Shown here piece by piece: positions 9,696 to 18,908 of a stretch of 47,136 nucleotides of DNA (positions are counted from its first letter, which is position 1; every line of letters begins with the position of its first letter). The stretch lies in contig JANYBL010000028.1 of assembly GCA_025360815.1 (NCBI GenBank), positions 1-47,136 on the forward strand, written 5' to 3'. Below the pieces are notes generated by a model. That model was not told the origin of the DNA, searched no databases, and was given only the letters and a program-made list of their open reading frames with translations. The stretch is from Burkholderiales bacterium. GTDB taxonomy: Bacteria; Pseudomonadota; Gammaproteobacteria; Burkholderiales; Usitatibacteraceae. A program made the translations under genes and the position numbers.

Positions 9696-9747
9696 TTGCA
9701 GCAACACATTCCTGCAATACGACCCCGCAACACAATTGAGGTGCAGT

Positions 9748-10269
9748 ATGAAATTTAAGTCCATTTTTTTAGCAGCTAGCCTGACGCTCATCGCGCTCCA
9801 AGTTGGCAATAGCCTCAGCGTAAACGCGCAAACGCTCTACAAATATGTCGATGCCGACGGTAAGGTCACTTACTCTGACAAAGCGCCCAAGCCCGGCGAA
9901 AAAGCTGAAGCCGTCAAGACGGACGTCCAGGCGAATGTTGTCGCCGCACCCAAAAATACCATTAATGGGGTCAAGCAAACTATCACCGGCATCAACGCGC
10001 GCGGCAAACAACTTGAAGTGGATCGCGCCGCGCTGCAAAAAAATGTTGATGACGCCCGTGCGGCGATGGAAAAAGCCAAAAAAGCACTCGACGATGGGCA
10101 AGAAGTTTTGCTTGAGGAAAAGCAAATTGTGGCCAAAGAGGGCGGCAAAAATACAATGATTATCAAAGAGTCCTACTACGCCCGTATCGCCGGACTAGAG
10201 GCTGCCGTGAAGGCGGCGGAAGCCAACTACGAGAGGGCCGAGCAGCAGTATCGCCGCAAGGCACCATAG
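9748..10269 (+). CDS. DUF4124-domain exported protein
   Basis: A 173-residue predicted periplasmic protein of unknown function. A cleavable signal peptide (about residues 1-27, ending VNAQ) is followed directly by a DUF4124 domain with TLYKYVDADGKVTYSDKAP, a motif very common in exported beta- and gammaproteobacterial proteins. The rest (about 75-173) is charged and alpha-helical, probably coiled coil. I chose the ATG at 9748 because GAGG lies six bases upstream; an in-frame TTG at 9736 is less likely. It appears monocistronic: the foldback element precedes it and tsaD converges on it. Confidence 0.85.
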   Translation: MKFKSIFLAASLTLIALQVGNSLSVNAQTLYKYVDADGKVTYSDKAPKPGEKAEAVKTDVQANVVAAPKNTINGVKQTITGINARGKQLEVDRAALQKNVDDARAAMEKAKKALDDGQEVLLEEKQIVAKEGGKNTMIIKESYYARIAGLEAAVKAAEANYERAEQQYRRKAP

Positions 10270-10331
10270 AACTTGGTGTTTGGGATCGGCGATCAACCGA
10301 TTTAGCGCGTTGTGCTAGCCCGTGTAACGGC

Positions 10332-11483
10332 CTAAACGGTTTCCAAATTCCAACGTGGTCGAATACTAAAATCTTTGCGGGGCGATCGTAGGATCGACGG
10401 ATTTGCTTGAATACGTAGCGCCGCCGCAAAGGCGATCATCGCGCCGTTATCGGTGCACAACGCCAGCGGCGGATAAAATACTTCGGCACCTTGTCTAGCA
10501 GCTTCCAGCGTAAGCTTTTCACGCAGCGATTTATTTGCCCCCACGCCGCCCGAGACAACCAAACGATGCATTCCGTTTTGTTTCAAAGCTGCAAGTGATT
10601 TGGCAACGAGCACATCGACAATCGCAGCTTGGAACGAGGCGGCGATGTTAGCGGAGATCGCTGCAGAAATCGGCGCGGAAATCAAGGCAGGGGTCGTCGA
10701 AGCTGGTGATGATTCCGACACAGGAAAAGCCGAAGCTTGGCGGGGCTCTTCAGGCAAAAGTGGCTGGAGAGGCGCATTTAGCCTAGATTTTAGTGTCAAT
10801 ACTGCCGTTTTTAAGCCGCTGAAACTAAAATCCAAGTCGCCTGAATGCAGCATCGGGCGCGGCAATTTGTAGGCATTGGGATCGCCCTGGTCGGCGAGGT
10901 TGGCCAGCGACGGGCCGCCCGGGTATGGCAAGCCAAGCAATGAGGCCGTTTTATCGAATGCTTCCCCCGCCGCATCATCGACTGTTTCGCCCAGCAGCCG
11001 GTAGCGGCCGACGCCCTCAACCGCCATCAACTGCGTATGCCCGCCGGAAACTAACAGCGCGATGAACGGAAAGGGCAAATCGGGCGCATCAAGGAGTGGC
11101 GACAACAAATGCCCCTCCAGATGATGAATGCCGATCACTGGCTTGTCCAACGCAAAACCCAGTCCAGCCGCTACCGAATTGCCCACCATTAATGCGCCAC
11201 CCAACCCAGGCCCTTCGGTCACAGCGATGGCATCAAGATCAGAGAGTGAGCGTTTGCCCTCTTGGAGAACTTCTTCGATCAAGGGGATTAGACGGCGAAT
11301 GTGGTCGCGCGAGGCGAGCTCCGGCACTACGCCGCCATAGGCTGCATGCATTGCGATTTGCGAATGGAGGCGGTGCGCCAGTAACCCCTTTGTTGCGTTT
11401 GATGTGGTGTTGGCGTTTGCCTTTACCGCATAGAGCGCAACCCCGGTCTCGTCGCAGGAAGATTCGATACCTAAAATGAGCAA
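10332..11483 (-). CDS. tsaD: tRNA N6-adenosine threonylcarbamoyltransferase with an inserted loop
   Basis: Transfers the threonylcarbamoyl group to A37 of ANN-decoding tRNAs, working with TsaB and TsaE. The ASKHA-fold start [15 protein letters not shown], the metal-binding HLEGHLLSP (HxEGH), the SGGHTQL loop and the C-terminal [13 protein letters not shown] and CTDNGAMIA motifs are all present. At 383 residues it is about 40 longer than usual; the extra is a Pro/Ser/Ala/Ile-rich insert before NIAASFQAA, made partly of repeated ISA-type tetrapeptides (about 10633-10690). It is divergent from rpsU, an arrangement frequent in proteobacteria, and convergent with the DUF4124 gene. Confidence 0.95.
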   Translation of the reverse strand: MLILGIESSCDETGVALYAVKANANTTSNATKGLLAHRLHSQIAMHAAYGGVVPELASRDHIRRLIPLIEEVLQEGKRSLSDLDAIAVTEGPGLGGALMVGNSVAAGLGFALDKPVIGIHHLEGHLLSPLLDAPDLPFPFIALLVSGGHTQLMAVEGVGRYRLLGETVDDAAGEAFDKTASLLGLPYPGGPSLANLADQGDPNAYKLPRPMLHSGDLDFSFSGLKTAVLTLKSRLNAPLQPLLPEEPRQASAFPVSESSPASTTPALISAPISAAISANIAASFQAAIVDVLVAKSLAALKQNGMHRLVVSGGVGANKSLREKLTLEAARQGAEVFYPPLALCTDNGAMIAFAAALRIQANPSILRSPRKDFSIRPRWNLETV

Positions 11484-11586
11484 AATGGTTCCAAAAAAGG
11501 GAAGTCGGCCAGGGATTGATTTGGCTTCGATTGGCTAATTCGAGATTTATTTCAGACTTCGAAAGCTCGTCAACAACCAGTTAACA

Positions 11587-11615
11587 TTGCAAAAATGCAC
11601 GTAAGTCGTTATTAT
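11587..11615 (+). promoter_or_regulatory. sigma70 promoter for rpsU
   Basis: TTGCAA (11587-11592) and TATTAT (11610-11615) are separated by exactly 17 bp, in the 242-bp divergent gap between tsaD and rpsU. The predicted transcript has a leader of about 105 bases. Both hexamers are close to consensus. Confidence 0.6.
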
Positions 11616-11725
11616 ATTGAGCCTTTCGCGTCAGACGGAAGGAATTGAGAAATATCTTCAGACCCACAATCTTAGTTTAAATACGGGTTGGGCGGGCATA
11701 ACTAGAAAGTAGAAAGGTTTTTGAA

Positions 11726-11938
11726 ATGCCATTGATTCGCTTGAAAGAAAATGAGCCGTTTGACGTCGCGCTGCGCCGCTTCAAACGTGCGGTTGAAAAA
11801 ACGGGTCTATTAACCGATTTGCGTGCCCGCGAGTTTTACGAAAAGCCAACCGCTGAACGTAAACGCAAACACGCCGCTGCCGTAAAACGCCGCTACAAAC
11901 GCCTGCGCAGCCAAATGCTGCCGCCGAAATTGTACTAA
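11726..11938 (+). CDS. rpsU: 30S ribosomal protein S21
   Basis: A small basic protein of the 30S subunit that helps mRNA base-pair with 16S rRNA. All 70 residues match the family: [22 protein letters not shown] at the start, the basic [14 protein letters not shown] stretch, and an end with Arg/Lys. It opens the rpsU-yqeY-dnaG-rpoD macromolecular synthesis region, with its own promoter upstream and a strong terminator immediately downstream, so downstream genes depend on read-through or their own promoters. Confidence 0.98.
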   Translation: MPLIRLKENEPFDVALRRFKRAVEKTGLLTDLRAREFYEKPTAERKRKHAAAVKRRYKRLRSQMLPPKLY

Positions 11939-11965
11939 GCAATTTCGCGAGCAAAGATTTTTTTG

Positions 11966-11992
11966 AGGCGGAGTGCGAACTCCGCCTTTTTT
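11966..11992 (+). terminator. intrinsic terminator after rpsU
   Basis: A perfect 9-bp stem (11966-11974 with 11979-11987, AGGCGGAGT arm) is closed by a GCGA tetraloop of the stable GNRA type and followed by a run of T. It starts 28 bp after the rpsU stop and probably separates abundant S21 mRNA from yqeY, dnaG and rpoD. Confidence 0.85.
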
Positions 11993-12071
11993 ATTTTGAG
12001 GCTACTCTTTCGTTCTCGACCCTTCTTCTATTTCGAACCCATTTCCGACTGCCTATCTTCTGGAGCACACC

Positions 12072-12515
12072 ATGACATTACGTGACCGCATCAACGACGA
12101 CATGAAAGCCGCCATGAAAGCGCGTGAGAGCGAAAAGCTCAACGCGATTCGCTTGCTCACCTCTGCCATCAAGCAAAAAGAAGTCGATGAACGCATTGAA
12201 ATCACCGACGATATCGTGCTCAACATTGTTGAAAAAATGTTGAAGCAACGCAACGACTCCATCGAGCAATTTACCGCGGGCAATCGGTTGGATTTAGTCG
12301 CGATCGAGGAATTTGAAGTCAGTATTTTGCAAGTTTATATGCCCGCGCAATTGACCGATTCCGAGCTTGCCACAGTGCTTGATGAAGTGATTGCCGAGAC
12401 CGGTGCCACCAGCGCCAAAGATATGGGCAAAGTGATGAATGCCCTGCGCCCGCGTGTGGCCGGGCGTGCGGATATGGGCAAGCTGTCTGGCGTAGTGAAG
12501 GTGCGGCTGGGGTGA
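12072..12515 (+). CDS. GatB/YqeY-domain protein
   Basis: A 147-residue YqeY-family protein, related to the tRNA-binding tail domain of GatB; its cellular role is not firmly known. The sequence MTLRDRINDDMKAAMKARESEKLNAIRLL is the standard start, followed by the KQKEVDER, EQFTAGNR and YMPAQLTDSEL motifs and a GKVMNALRPRVAGRAD ending. A good GGAG lies six bases before the ATG. It sits between rpsU and dnaG, its usual position in many bacteria. Confidence 0.93.
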   Translation: MTLRDRINDDMKAAMKARESEKLNAIRLLTSAIKQKEVDERIEITDDIVLNIVEKMLKQRNDSIEQFTAGNRLDLVAIEEFEVSILQVYMPAQLTDSELATVLDEVIAETGATSAKDMGKVMNALRPRVAGRADMGKLSGVVKVRLG

Positions 12516-12729
12516 TTTTAAAGTAGGCGGAGTCAACAAATTCCCAGCGTAAATCCCCTCCAATCGCTCTTTTTCGAAGAGTGAGGCGCCTTGGACTTAT
12601 TCCGGTGGCATTTATTTTTGTGCAATGCTACACGACGTTTCTCAGGTCGGGAAAGCGGATTTGGAAGGATTTCCAGCGTTCAATTAGCGCTAGGCCGCGC
12701 GGAGAAAATCTCTCGATTCAAGCATCGCC

Positions 12730-12735
12730 TATAAT
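12730..12735 (+). promoter_or_regulatory. possible -10 box placed just before dnaG
   Basis: A perfect TATAAT lies nine bases before the dnaG ATG at 12745. A start site about seven bases after it would leave a leader of only a few bases, and no Shine-Dalgarno precedes the ATG. No good -35 box is seen at the right distance, so this may be chance. The rest of the 229-bp gap 12516-12744 shows only a small weak hairpin. Confidence 0.35.
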
Positions 12736-12744
12736 CAACATGCC

Positions 12745-14670
12745 ATGATCCCCGCCGATTTTATCCAGCAACTACTCGCCCGCGTCGACATCGTCGATGT
12801 CGTGGACAAGCACGTGAAGCTCAAAAAGACCGGGCAAAATTACTCGGCTTGCTGCCCATTTCATAACGAAAAAACCCCCAGCTTTTCGGTGAGTCCACTC
12901 AAGCAGTTCTACCACTGCTTCGGCTGCGGCGTGAGCGGAAATGCGGTCGGATTTTTGATGGAATATTCGGGCATGGATTTTCGCGATGCCGTCAAAGATT
13001 TGGCTGAAACCGTTGGCATGACCATGCCCATTGAAGCCAGCTCTGAAGAATCGATTGAACGTGCCAAAGAAGCCGCCAGCTTGGGCGAAGTCATGATGGC
13101 CGCGAAGGAGTTTTACCGCCGCGAGTTAAAGACATCTGATAAAGCCAAAGACTATTTCCGAAGCCGGGGCGTAAGCGGCGAAATCGCCGCCAAATTCGGG
13201 CTGGGCTACGCGCCCGACGACTGGCAAGGATTGAAAGGCGCAGTAGAAGATTACACTGCCGCCGCGCTCAGCGAATGCGGCCTGGTGATCGACAACGAAG
13301 AGGGCCGCCGCTACGACCGCTTTCGGGACCGCGTGATGTTCCCGATTCTCGACCAACGCGGTGGCGTGATCGGCTTTGGTGGTCGCATTATCGGTGCGGG
13401 CGAGCCGAAGTATTTAAATTCCCCGGAAACACCGCTATTCGAAAAAGGCCGCGAACTCTATGGCCTCTTCCAGGCCAAACGCACCATCCGCGATTCGCAA
13501 ACCGCCATCATCGTTGAAGGCTATATGGATGTGGTGGCGCTTGTGCAATCAGGCGTGGAGAACGCGGTGGCCACACTTGGTACTGCCACCACGCCCACCC
13601 ACATCCAGAAGCTGTTGCGCATGGCCGATAACCTGGTGTTTTGTTTTGATGGCGATAAAGCCGGCCGTAAAGCCGCATGGCGTGCGCTAGAGCAATCGCT
13701 GCCGGTGGTCATGGACGGCAAAGATATTCGCTTTTTATTTTTACCCGTTGAGGACGACCCAGACACCTTCGTTCGTCGCTTGGGCAAAGACGCGTTCATG
13801 GCCGAGCTTAAAAATGCAAAGCCGTTATCGACCGTGTTGTTCGATGAACTGGCTGGCCAAGTCGATCTCGACAGCGAAGAAGGCCGCGCAAGACTGTTGG
13901 CGAACGCAAAGCCGCTGATTCAACAAGTGTCACCCCAAACCGCACCCGGATTAGCGCTGATGTTACGCCGCCGATTGGCGGATACGGTGGGATTGGGCGC
14001 AGTAGAGATTGAGCGGCTGGTGCCGATGACGGTTGGCGGAAACACGAGTGCTGGGGCGGGGTTTGAGCCTTCTGGTGGTTTTGAAGGTTACGGCAATGAG
14101 AGTTATGGTGGTGGAAGTTTTTCACCCAGTGGCCATGGTGGCCAAGGCCGCAACGGCAGCAAAGGCACACGCCCGCCACCCGAACTCTACCGCGATGGCT
14201 CGCCCAAACCGCGCATATTTCCGCCGGGCGACAAACGCGCCAATTGGGAAAAAAAGAACCGTCGCGAACCTGCACTTGCAGCGAGCGCCAAAAAAATCGC
14301 GAAGCTTACCCCCGCCGAACAACTCATTATCGACATGCTGGCCAAACCGATATTAGCAGGCCGTTTTGATCTCGCCGTAGATCCTGAAAGCCGCACCATC
14401 GTCGGCACCGCCAATCGAATGGCCGCCTTCATCCGTGACCATGATTTCGAGGTTCACATGGGGTCGATCATCGCGAATTTTCAAGAGTCCGGTGATGGCG
14501 ATGTCATTGCGCGATTAACCAACCATCCGCTACTTACCGATAACGATATGGCATCGCGTGATATTGACGCTGATTTTGATGCGGCGTTGCAGAAGCTGCA
14601 TGAAGATACGGTGGCAGCGGCCAAGCGGGCTGAGATTGATCGACGGGCTAGGGAGATGGGGTTGGGTTAG
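12745..14670 (+). CDS. dnaG: DNA primase
   Basis: Makes RNA primers at the replication fork. The N-terminal zinc-binding domain uses C37, H40, C58 and C61 (CPFH and CFGC). The TOPRIM catalytic core has IIVEGYMDVVAL near residue 255-266 and the acidic FDGDKAGRKA near 300. The C-terminal helicase-binding domain starts around residue 525 (KLTPAEQLIIDML). Between core and C-domain lies a roughly 90-residue linker rich in Gly, Ser and Pro. Total length 641 aa is slightly above the norm. It is followed 394 bp later by rpoD. It lacks a visible Shine-Dalgarno, and a TATAAT sits almost at its start codon. Confidence 0.97.
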   Translation: MIPADFIQQLLARVDIVDVVDKHVKLKKTGQNYSACCPFHNEKTPSFSVSPLKQFYHCFGCGVSGNAVGFLMEYSGMDFRDAVKDLAETVGMTMPIEASSEESIERAKEAASLGEVMMAAKEFYRRELKTSDKAKDYFRSRGVSGEIAAKFGLGYAPDDWQGLKGAVEDYTAAALSECGLVIDNEEGRRYDRFRDRVMFPILDQRGGVIGFGGRIIGAGEPKYLNSPETPLFEKGRELYGLFQAKRTIRDSQTAIIVEGYMDVVALVQSGVENAVATLGTATTPTHIQKLLRMADNLVFCFDGDKAGRKAAWRALEQSLPVVMDGKDIRFLFLPVEDDPDTFVRRLGKDAFMAELKNAKPLSTVLFDELAGQVDLDSEEGRARLLANAKPLIQQVSPQTAPGLALMLRRRLADTVGLGAVEIERLVPMTVGGNTSAGAGFEPSGGFEGYGNESYGGGSFSPSGHGGQGRNGSKGTRPPPELYRDGSPKPRIFPPGDKRANWEKKNRREPALAASAKKIAKLTPAEQLIIDMLAKPILAGRFDLAVDPESRTIVGTANRMAAFIRDHDFEVHMGSIIANFQESGDGDVIARLTNHPLLTDNDMASRDIDADFDAALQKLHEDTVAAAKRAEIDRRAREMGLG

Positions 14671-14897
14671 CGGTGACGTGTGTGGGATGCTTTGCGTTTA
14701 TGCGTTTAACGCCAAAATCAAGCGACTGACCGGCGGTTAGTGATTGAGTGAGCGTATACCCCGGCCTGCTATAACCGCGAACGATTTTTGCGCCAACCCC
14801 CGCGCCAACGCTAGATTTTATTTATCACCACTTGAATTTCCAAAAACTGTCTACAAATCAATTATCTAACGAATCCCTAGTCGAGAATTGACGGTTT
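14671..14897. other. dnaG-rpoD intergenic spacer
   Basis: This is the first part of the 394-bp gap between dnaG and rpoD. I see no gene, RNA or clear terminator in it. The rpoD promoter lies at its right end. Confidence 0.5.
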
Positions 14898-14906
14898 TGG
14901 TATAAT
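14898..14906 (+). promoter_or_regulatory. extended -10 promoter for rpoD
   Basis: TGG at 14898-14900 followed directly by TATAAT at 14901-14906 forms an extended -10 element (TGnTATAAT). There is no good -35 box at 17 bp, which extended -10 promoters can do without. The predicted leader to the rpoD ATG at 15065 is about 150 bases. Confidence 0.55.
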
Positions 14907-15064
14907 CCAAGGTTCCCCGCAATATTTTCATCAGTTTCGGCCGGTTTTGTCAGGTTTTCGTGAGTTTCTAGCGCGTCTTTATGCTCACGAAATGACGCTG
15001 ACGAGATCGCTTAATTGATGGAACTCGGCCCCTACCGCAAAAAACGCAAACGGATACCCAACAC

Positions 15065-16999
15065 ATGGCACGCAAACCCAAGAGCGCACGCGATCACGAC
15101 GAATTTCCGATCCCGAATTTCAAGGCAGCCAAACAAGAAGCCGCGAAAGTCGATATCGAAGCGCAAAAAACACGCCTTAAAACCCTCATTAATTTGGGTA
15201 AAGAGCGCGGCTTTTTGACTTACGCCGAGATCAACGATCACTTGCCTGATATGGTCGATGCGGAGCAGATTGATTCGATCACCACGACGTTTAACGAGAT
15301 GGGCATTCAAGTCTACGACGTTGCGCCCGATGCTGAGACATTGCTGCTGACAGATGCGTCGCCTGCCGCTTCCGACGATGATGATGCCGAAGAAGAAGCC
15401 GCTGCTGCGCTCTCGACAGTTGATTCTGAATTTGGCCGCACCACCGATCCGGTTCGAATGTACATGCGTGAAATGGGTTCGGTTGAACTCTTGACACGCG
15501 AAGGCGAAATCGAAATCGCCAAGCGGATCGAAGATGGTTTGAAGCACATGATTCACGCCATCTCTTCTTGCCCAACGACCATTGAGGCAATTCTCGAATT
15601 GGCTGACAAAGTCGAAGCGGATGAGATGCGGATCGATGAAGTGGTTGACGGTTTGATTGACCCGAACGAGGCTGAGGTCGCCGCCGAAGCCGCTTTAGCC
15701 GAAGCTGAGATGGAAGAATCAGACGAAGTTGAAGAAGAGGAAGAAGACGAAGACGGCTCGATTGCCGCCGCAAATTTGGAACTTCTAAAACAAGCCTCGC
15801 TCGTCAAATTCAACGCGATCCGCAAGATCTATAAAAAGATGAAAAAAGCGTTGGCCGAAAAAGGTGGCCATCGTGCACGTGCGTACAAAGATTTGCAGGA
15901 AGAATTATCGGCTGAATTGATGTTGATCCGCTTCTCGGCCAAACAGGTTGAGGCCTTGTGTAACGGCCTCCGCGGGCTGGTGGATGGCATTCGTAAACGC
16001 GAGCGTGAAATCCAAGAATTATGCGTTAAAAATTCTGCCATGCCGCGCCCGCATTTCATCAAGTCGTTCCCCGGCAATGAAACCAATCTCAAGTGGATTG
16101 CCGATGAAATCACCAACGGCAAAGGTTATGCCGCCGCGCTGGTGCGCTTCAAGCCCTCGATCATCGAGCAACAAGAAGCGCTGATTGAAGTGCAAAAAAA
16201 TGTCGGTCTGCCGATTAAAGATTTAAAAGAAATCGCGCGTCAGATGAGCACCGGTGAGGCCAAAGCTCGCCGTGCCAAACGCGAAATGATTGAGGCCAAC
16301 TTACGCCTCGTAATCTCGATTGCGAAAAAATACACCAACCGTGGTTTGCAATTTTTGGATTTAATTCAAGAGGGCAACATCGGCTTGATGAAGGCGGTTG
16401 ATAAGTTTGAATATCGCCGGGGCTATAAGTTTTCAACCTATGCGACTTGGTGGATCCGCCAGGCTATTACCCGTTCGATTGCTGACCAGGCCCGCACAAT
16501 TCGTATCCCGGTTCATATGATCGAGACGATCAACAAAATGAACCGTATCTCGCGCCAAATCTTGCAGGAGACCGGGCTTGAGCCTGATCCGGCGACATTG
16601 GCCGTGAAGATGGAAATGCCGGAAGATAAGATCCGGAAAATCATGAAAATTTCCAAAGAACCGATCTCAATGGAAACCCCGATTGGTGACGACGATGATT
16701 CGCACTTGGGTGATTTTATTGAGGACACGAATTCCTTGGCGCCGCTCGATGCGGCGCAATATGGCTCGTTACGCGATGTGACTAAAGACGTACTGGATTC
16801 GCTCACACCGCGCGAAGCCAAAGTGTTACGGATGCGCTTCGGTATTGAAATGAATACCGATCACACCTTGGAAGAAGTCGGTAAACAATTTGATGTAACA
16901 CGCGAGCGGATTCGTCAAATAGAAGCCAAAGCGTTGCGCAAACTGCGCCATCCAAGTCGCAGCGAAAAGCTGAAGAGTTTCTTGGAAACTGACAGTTAA
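15065..16999 (+). CDS. rpoD: RNA polymerase primary sigma factor (sigma70)
   Basis: Main housekeeping sigma factor. Region 1.1 lies near residues 38-95 ([21 protein letters not shown]) and region 1.2 near 120-155 ([11 protein letters not shown]). A non-conserved region with a glutamate-rich run is near 215-235. Region 2 starts around 405, including [19 protein letters not shown] and the -10-reading [15 protein letters not shown]. Region 4 near 580-640 carries the -35-reading helix-turn-helix [20 protein letters not shown]. Length 644 aa is typical. The ribosome site is weak. Its own extended -10 promoter and a downstream terminator suggest it can be transcribed alone as well as with dnaG. Confidence 0.98.
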   Translation: MARKPKSARDHDEFPIPNFKAAKQEAAKVDIEAQKTRLKTLINLGKERGFLTYAEINDHLPDMVDAEQIDSITTTFNEMGIQVYDVAPDAETLLLTDASPAASDDDDAEEEAAAALSTVDSEFGRTTDPVRMYMREMGSVELLTREGEIEIAKRIEDGLKHMIHAISSCPTTIEAILELADKVEADEMRIDEVVDGLIDPNEAEVAAEAALAEAEMEESDEVEEEEEDEDGSIAAANLELLKQASLVKFNAIRKIYKKMKKALAEKGGHRARAYKDLQEELSAELMLIRFSAKQVEALCNGLRGLVDGIRKREREIQELCVKNSAMPRPHFIKSFPGNETNLKWIADEITNGKGYAAALVRFKPSIIEQQEALIEVQKNVGLPIKDLKEIARQMSTGEAKARRAKREMIEANLRLVISIAKKYTNRGLQFLDLIQEGNIGLMKAVDKFEYRRGYKFSTYATWWIRQAITRSIADQARTIRIPVHMIETINKMNRISRQILQETGLEPDPATLAVKMEMPEDKIRKIMKISKEPISMETPIGDDDDSHLGDFIEDTNSLAPLDAAQYGSLRDVTKDVLDSLTPREAKVLRMRFGIEMNTDHTLEEVGKQFDVTRERIRQIEAKALRKLRHPSRSEKLKSFLETDS

Positions 17000-17026
17000 T
17001 CGTTATTTAATTTAAGCAGTACTGAG

Positions 17027-17061
17027 ACGGGCGGCGGGGAAACCCTACTGCCCGTTTTTTT
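17027..17061 (+). terminator. intrinsic terminator after rpoD
   Basis: The arms ACGGGC (17027-17032) and GCCCGT (17050-17055) enclose a smaller GGGG/CCC pairing and are followed by seven T. It begins 28 bp after the rpoD stop and ends the macromolecular synthesis region. Confidence 0.75.
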
Positions 17062-17134
17062 GCGTTCGTTGCGCGTCCGTCGTACGTTTTTGCGTGGCGT
17101 TTATTGTGACACCCACTCAGATTTTTAGTCCCGC

Positions 17135-18685
17135 CTACCCAACCAGGCCGCCGCGAATATCTGCCGCACGTTTGGCAATATTGTGCCGCTCGTCGACTGA
17201 CAACCGAATCAGATTTTTTACTTGCAATGCCATGCGCGGATTTTTACTTAGACGAGCTTCGTGCTGGCCAAGAAAATCCCAGTAAAGCGTCGTGAAGGGG
17301 CAGGCATCATCGCCCAGTCGATTGGCTGGGTTATAGCCGCAACCTTTGCAGTAATTGCTCATGCGGTCGATATATTTGCCAGTCGCGGCATAGGGCTTGC
17401 TGGCCATGATGCCGTCATCTGCAAATTGGCTCATGCCCAAGACGTTGGGAAGCTCAACCCATTCCACTGCGTCAACATAAACGGCCAGATACCAGGCATG
17501 GACTTCTTGTGGGTTCACGCCGTATAGCAAGGCAAACAACCCCGTTACCATCAGCCGTTGAATATGGTGCGAATAGCCGTGTTCCAGTGTTTGGGTGATG
17601 GCATCTCGCATGCAAGCCATATCGGTTTGGCCTGTCCAATAAAAAGCGGGCAACGCAGCTTGTGCATTCAGCGCATTGCGGCCGACATAATCGGGCATAT
17701 GCGTCCAGTAAATACCGCGCACATATTCACGCCATCCTAATATTTGGCGGATAAATCCCTCAACCGCAGCGAGCGGTGCGGCGCCTGCTGCATAAGCCGT
17801 CTCGGCGGCCTGCACCACCTCGCGCGCGGTGATGAGCTTTAAATTAAGCGAAGACGATAGGTGCGAATGATAAAGCCATGCTTCGCCCTGCCACATCGCA
17901 TCTTCATATTTACCAAACAGTGGGAGGCGCTCCGCAATGAACGCGGCAAGGGATGCCAACGCTTCGGCGCGCGTTACCGGCCAGCCGAACGTATCGAGCG
18001 TGCCGGGATGATCCGCAAAGCGGGTGTTTACCAGCGCGATAACTTGGCGTGTTATCGCATCGGGCTCAAACATGACGCGTGGGGGCAAATTTTGCGGACC
18101 TGATTTGCCGAATGATTCGCGGTTATCCTCATCGAAATTCCATTGCCCGCCGGTTGGTTTATCACCGTCCATCAACACATTGTGGGCAATCCGCAATTCG
18201 CGGTACCAATATTCCAAGCGTAATTGTTTGCGCCCTTTGGCATGCGCTGCAAACTCGCGCACGGTGCTAAAAAAGTGGCGATCATCGCAGATGTCTAGGT
18301 TTTTACCAGCCGCTTCAGCAGTAGTGCGCATTGCTTGCAGCACCCGCCAATCGCCGGGTGCTGTCATCACCAAGGCGGTAGGTTTGTGGGCGGCAATATC
18401 GGCTGTCAATTGTGCGGCTAGCGTACCGTTATTCTTTGCATCATCGAGTTGCTTGTAATGCACCGTCCAGCTACGGGTGCGTAGATGTTCCGCAAAATGT
18501 CGCATCGCGCTCAAAAAAACTGCGGTCCGTTGTTTTGCTGACCATACATGGGTCGATTCTTCAGCCACTTCTGCCATCCAAACCGCATCAAGGGCTGCGT
18601 CAAAGCCATCGAATGCGGCGGCGTTTTCGTCAAGTTGATCGCCTAAAACGATAATCAAATGTCGCAGTTGGGATGTTTTTTTCAT
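17135..18685 (-). CDS. iron-sulfur photolyase / cryptochrome-like protein ((6-4) photolyase PhrB type)
   Basis: A flavoprotein related to bacterial (6-4) photolyases that carry a [4Fe-4S] cluster. The N-terminal domain begins LRHLIIVLGDQLDENAAAFDGF. The FAD-binding C-terminal domain includes GWREYVRGIYW, GYSHHIQRLMV and the long conserved WVELPNVLGMSQFADDG segment. Four cysteines fit the cluster ligands: one near residue 358 (MACMRD), two in YCKGCGY near 445-448, and one in DDACPF near 459. I start at the ATG at 18685 (516 aa) rather than the open frame to 18763. It probably repairs UV (6-4) photoproducts, but some relatives may be light sensors. It is the last gene of a four-gene light-repair operon. 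Confidence 0.88.
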   Translation of the reverse strand: MKKTSQLRHLIIVLGDQLDENAAAFDGFDAALDAVWMAEVAEESTHVWSAKQRTAVFLSAMRHFAEHLRTRSWTVHYKQLDDAKNNGTLAAQLTADIAAHKPTALVMTAPGDWRVLQAMRTTAEAAGKNLDICDDRHFFSTVREFAAHAKGRKQLRLEYWYRELRIAHNVLMDGDKPTGGQWNFDEDNRESFGKSGPQNLPPRVMFEPDAITRQVIALVNTRFADHPGTLDTFGWPVTRAEALASLAAFIAERLPLFGKYEDAMWQGEAWLYHSHLSSSLNLKLITAREVVQAAETAYAAGAAPLAAVEGFIRQILGWREYVRGIYWTHMPDYVGRNALNAQAALPAFYWTGQTDMACMRDAITQTLEHGYSHHIQRLMVTGLFALLYGVNPQEVHAWYLAVYVDAVEWVELPNVLGMSQFADDGIMASKPYAATGKYIDRMSNYCKGCGYNPANRLGDDACPFTTLYWDFLGQHEARLSKNPRMALQVKNLIRLSVDERHNIAKRAADIRGGLVG

Positions 18686-18695
18686 GAGGTTCTTT

Positions 18696-18908
18696 TCATG
18701 GTTTTTGCTGGGCCCTATTTTGTGTTGATCGAGATTTTTGGGTACGTTGTCTACGACAGGCATCCGAGCAGTAAAGCACCTCAGCCCAGTTTTTTGCCCA
18801 AGCTTTGCGCCATGTCATGGTGCGGCCACAGACTGCGCAGGGCTTGCTGAGTAAGTGGCTTTTATTGCCCTTAAAATCGTGACTTTTATTACCTTTGAGG
18901 TCGCGCAT
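18696..18908 (-). CDS. DUF2256 zinc-ribbon-like small protein
   Basis: A 70-residue protein of unknown function. The family signature is clear: CAVCGRTMTWRKAWAKNW followed by YCSDACRRQR, four cysteines that could bind one zinc. DUF2256 genes are often found beside photolyase/cryptochrome genes. The N-terminus contains a tandem duplication of an eight-residue unit (DLKGNKSH / DFKGNKSH). Its ATG overlaps the stop of the photolyase gene (TAATG), so translation is likely coupled, and it ends 10 bp before the Fe-S photolyase start. Confidence 0.88.
   Translation of the reverse strand: MRDLKGNKSHDFKGNKSHLLSKPCAVCGRTMTWRKAWAKNWAEVLYCSDACRRQRTQKSRSTQNRAQQKP

Noticed and set aside
15015-15218. 67-residue frame overlapping the rpoD start
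   Set aside because: It is out of frame with rpoD, lacks a ribosome site and has no known features.
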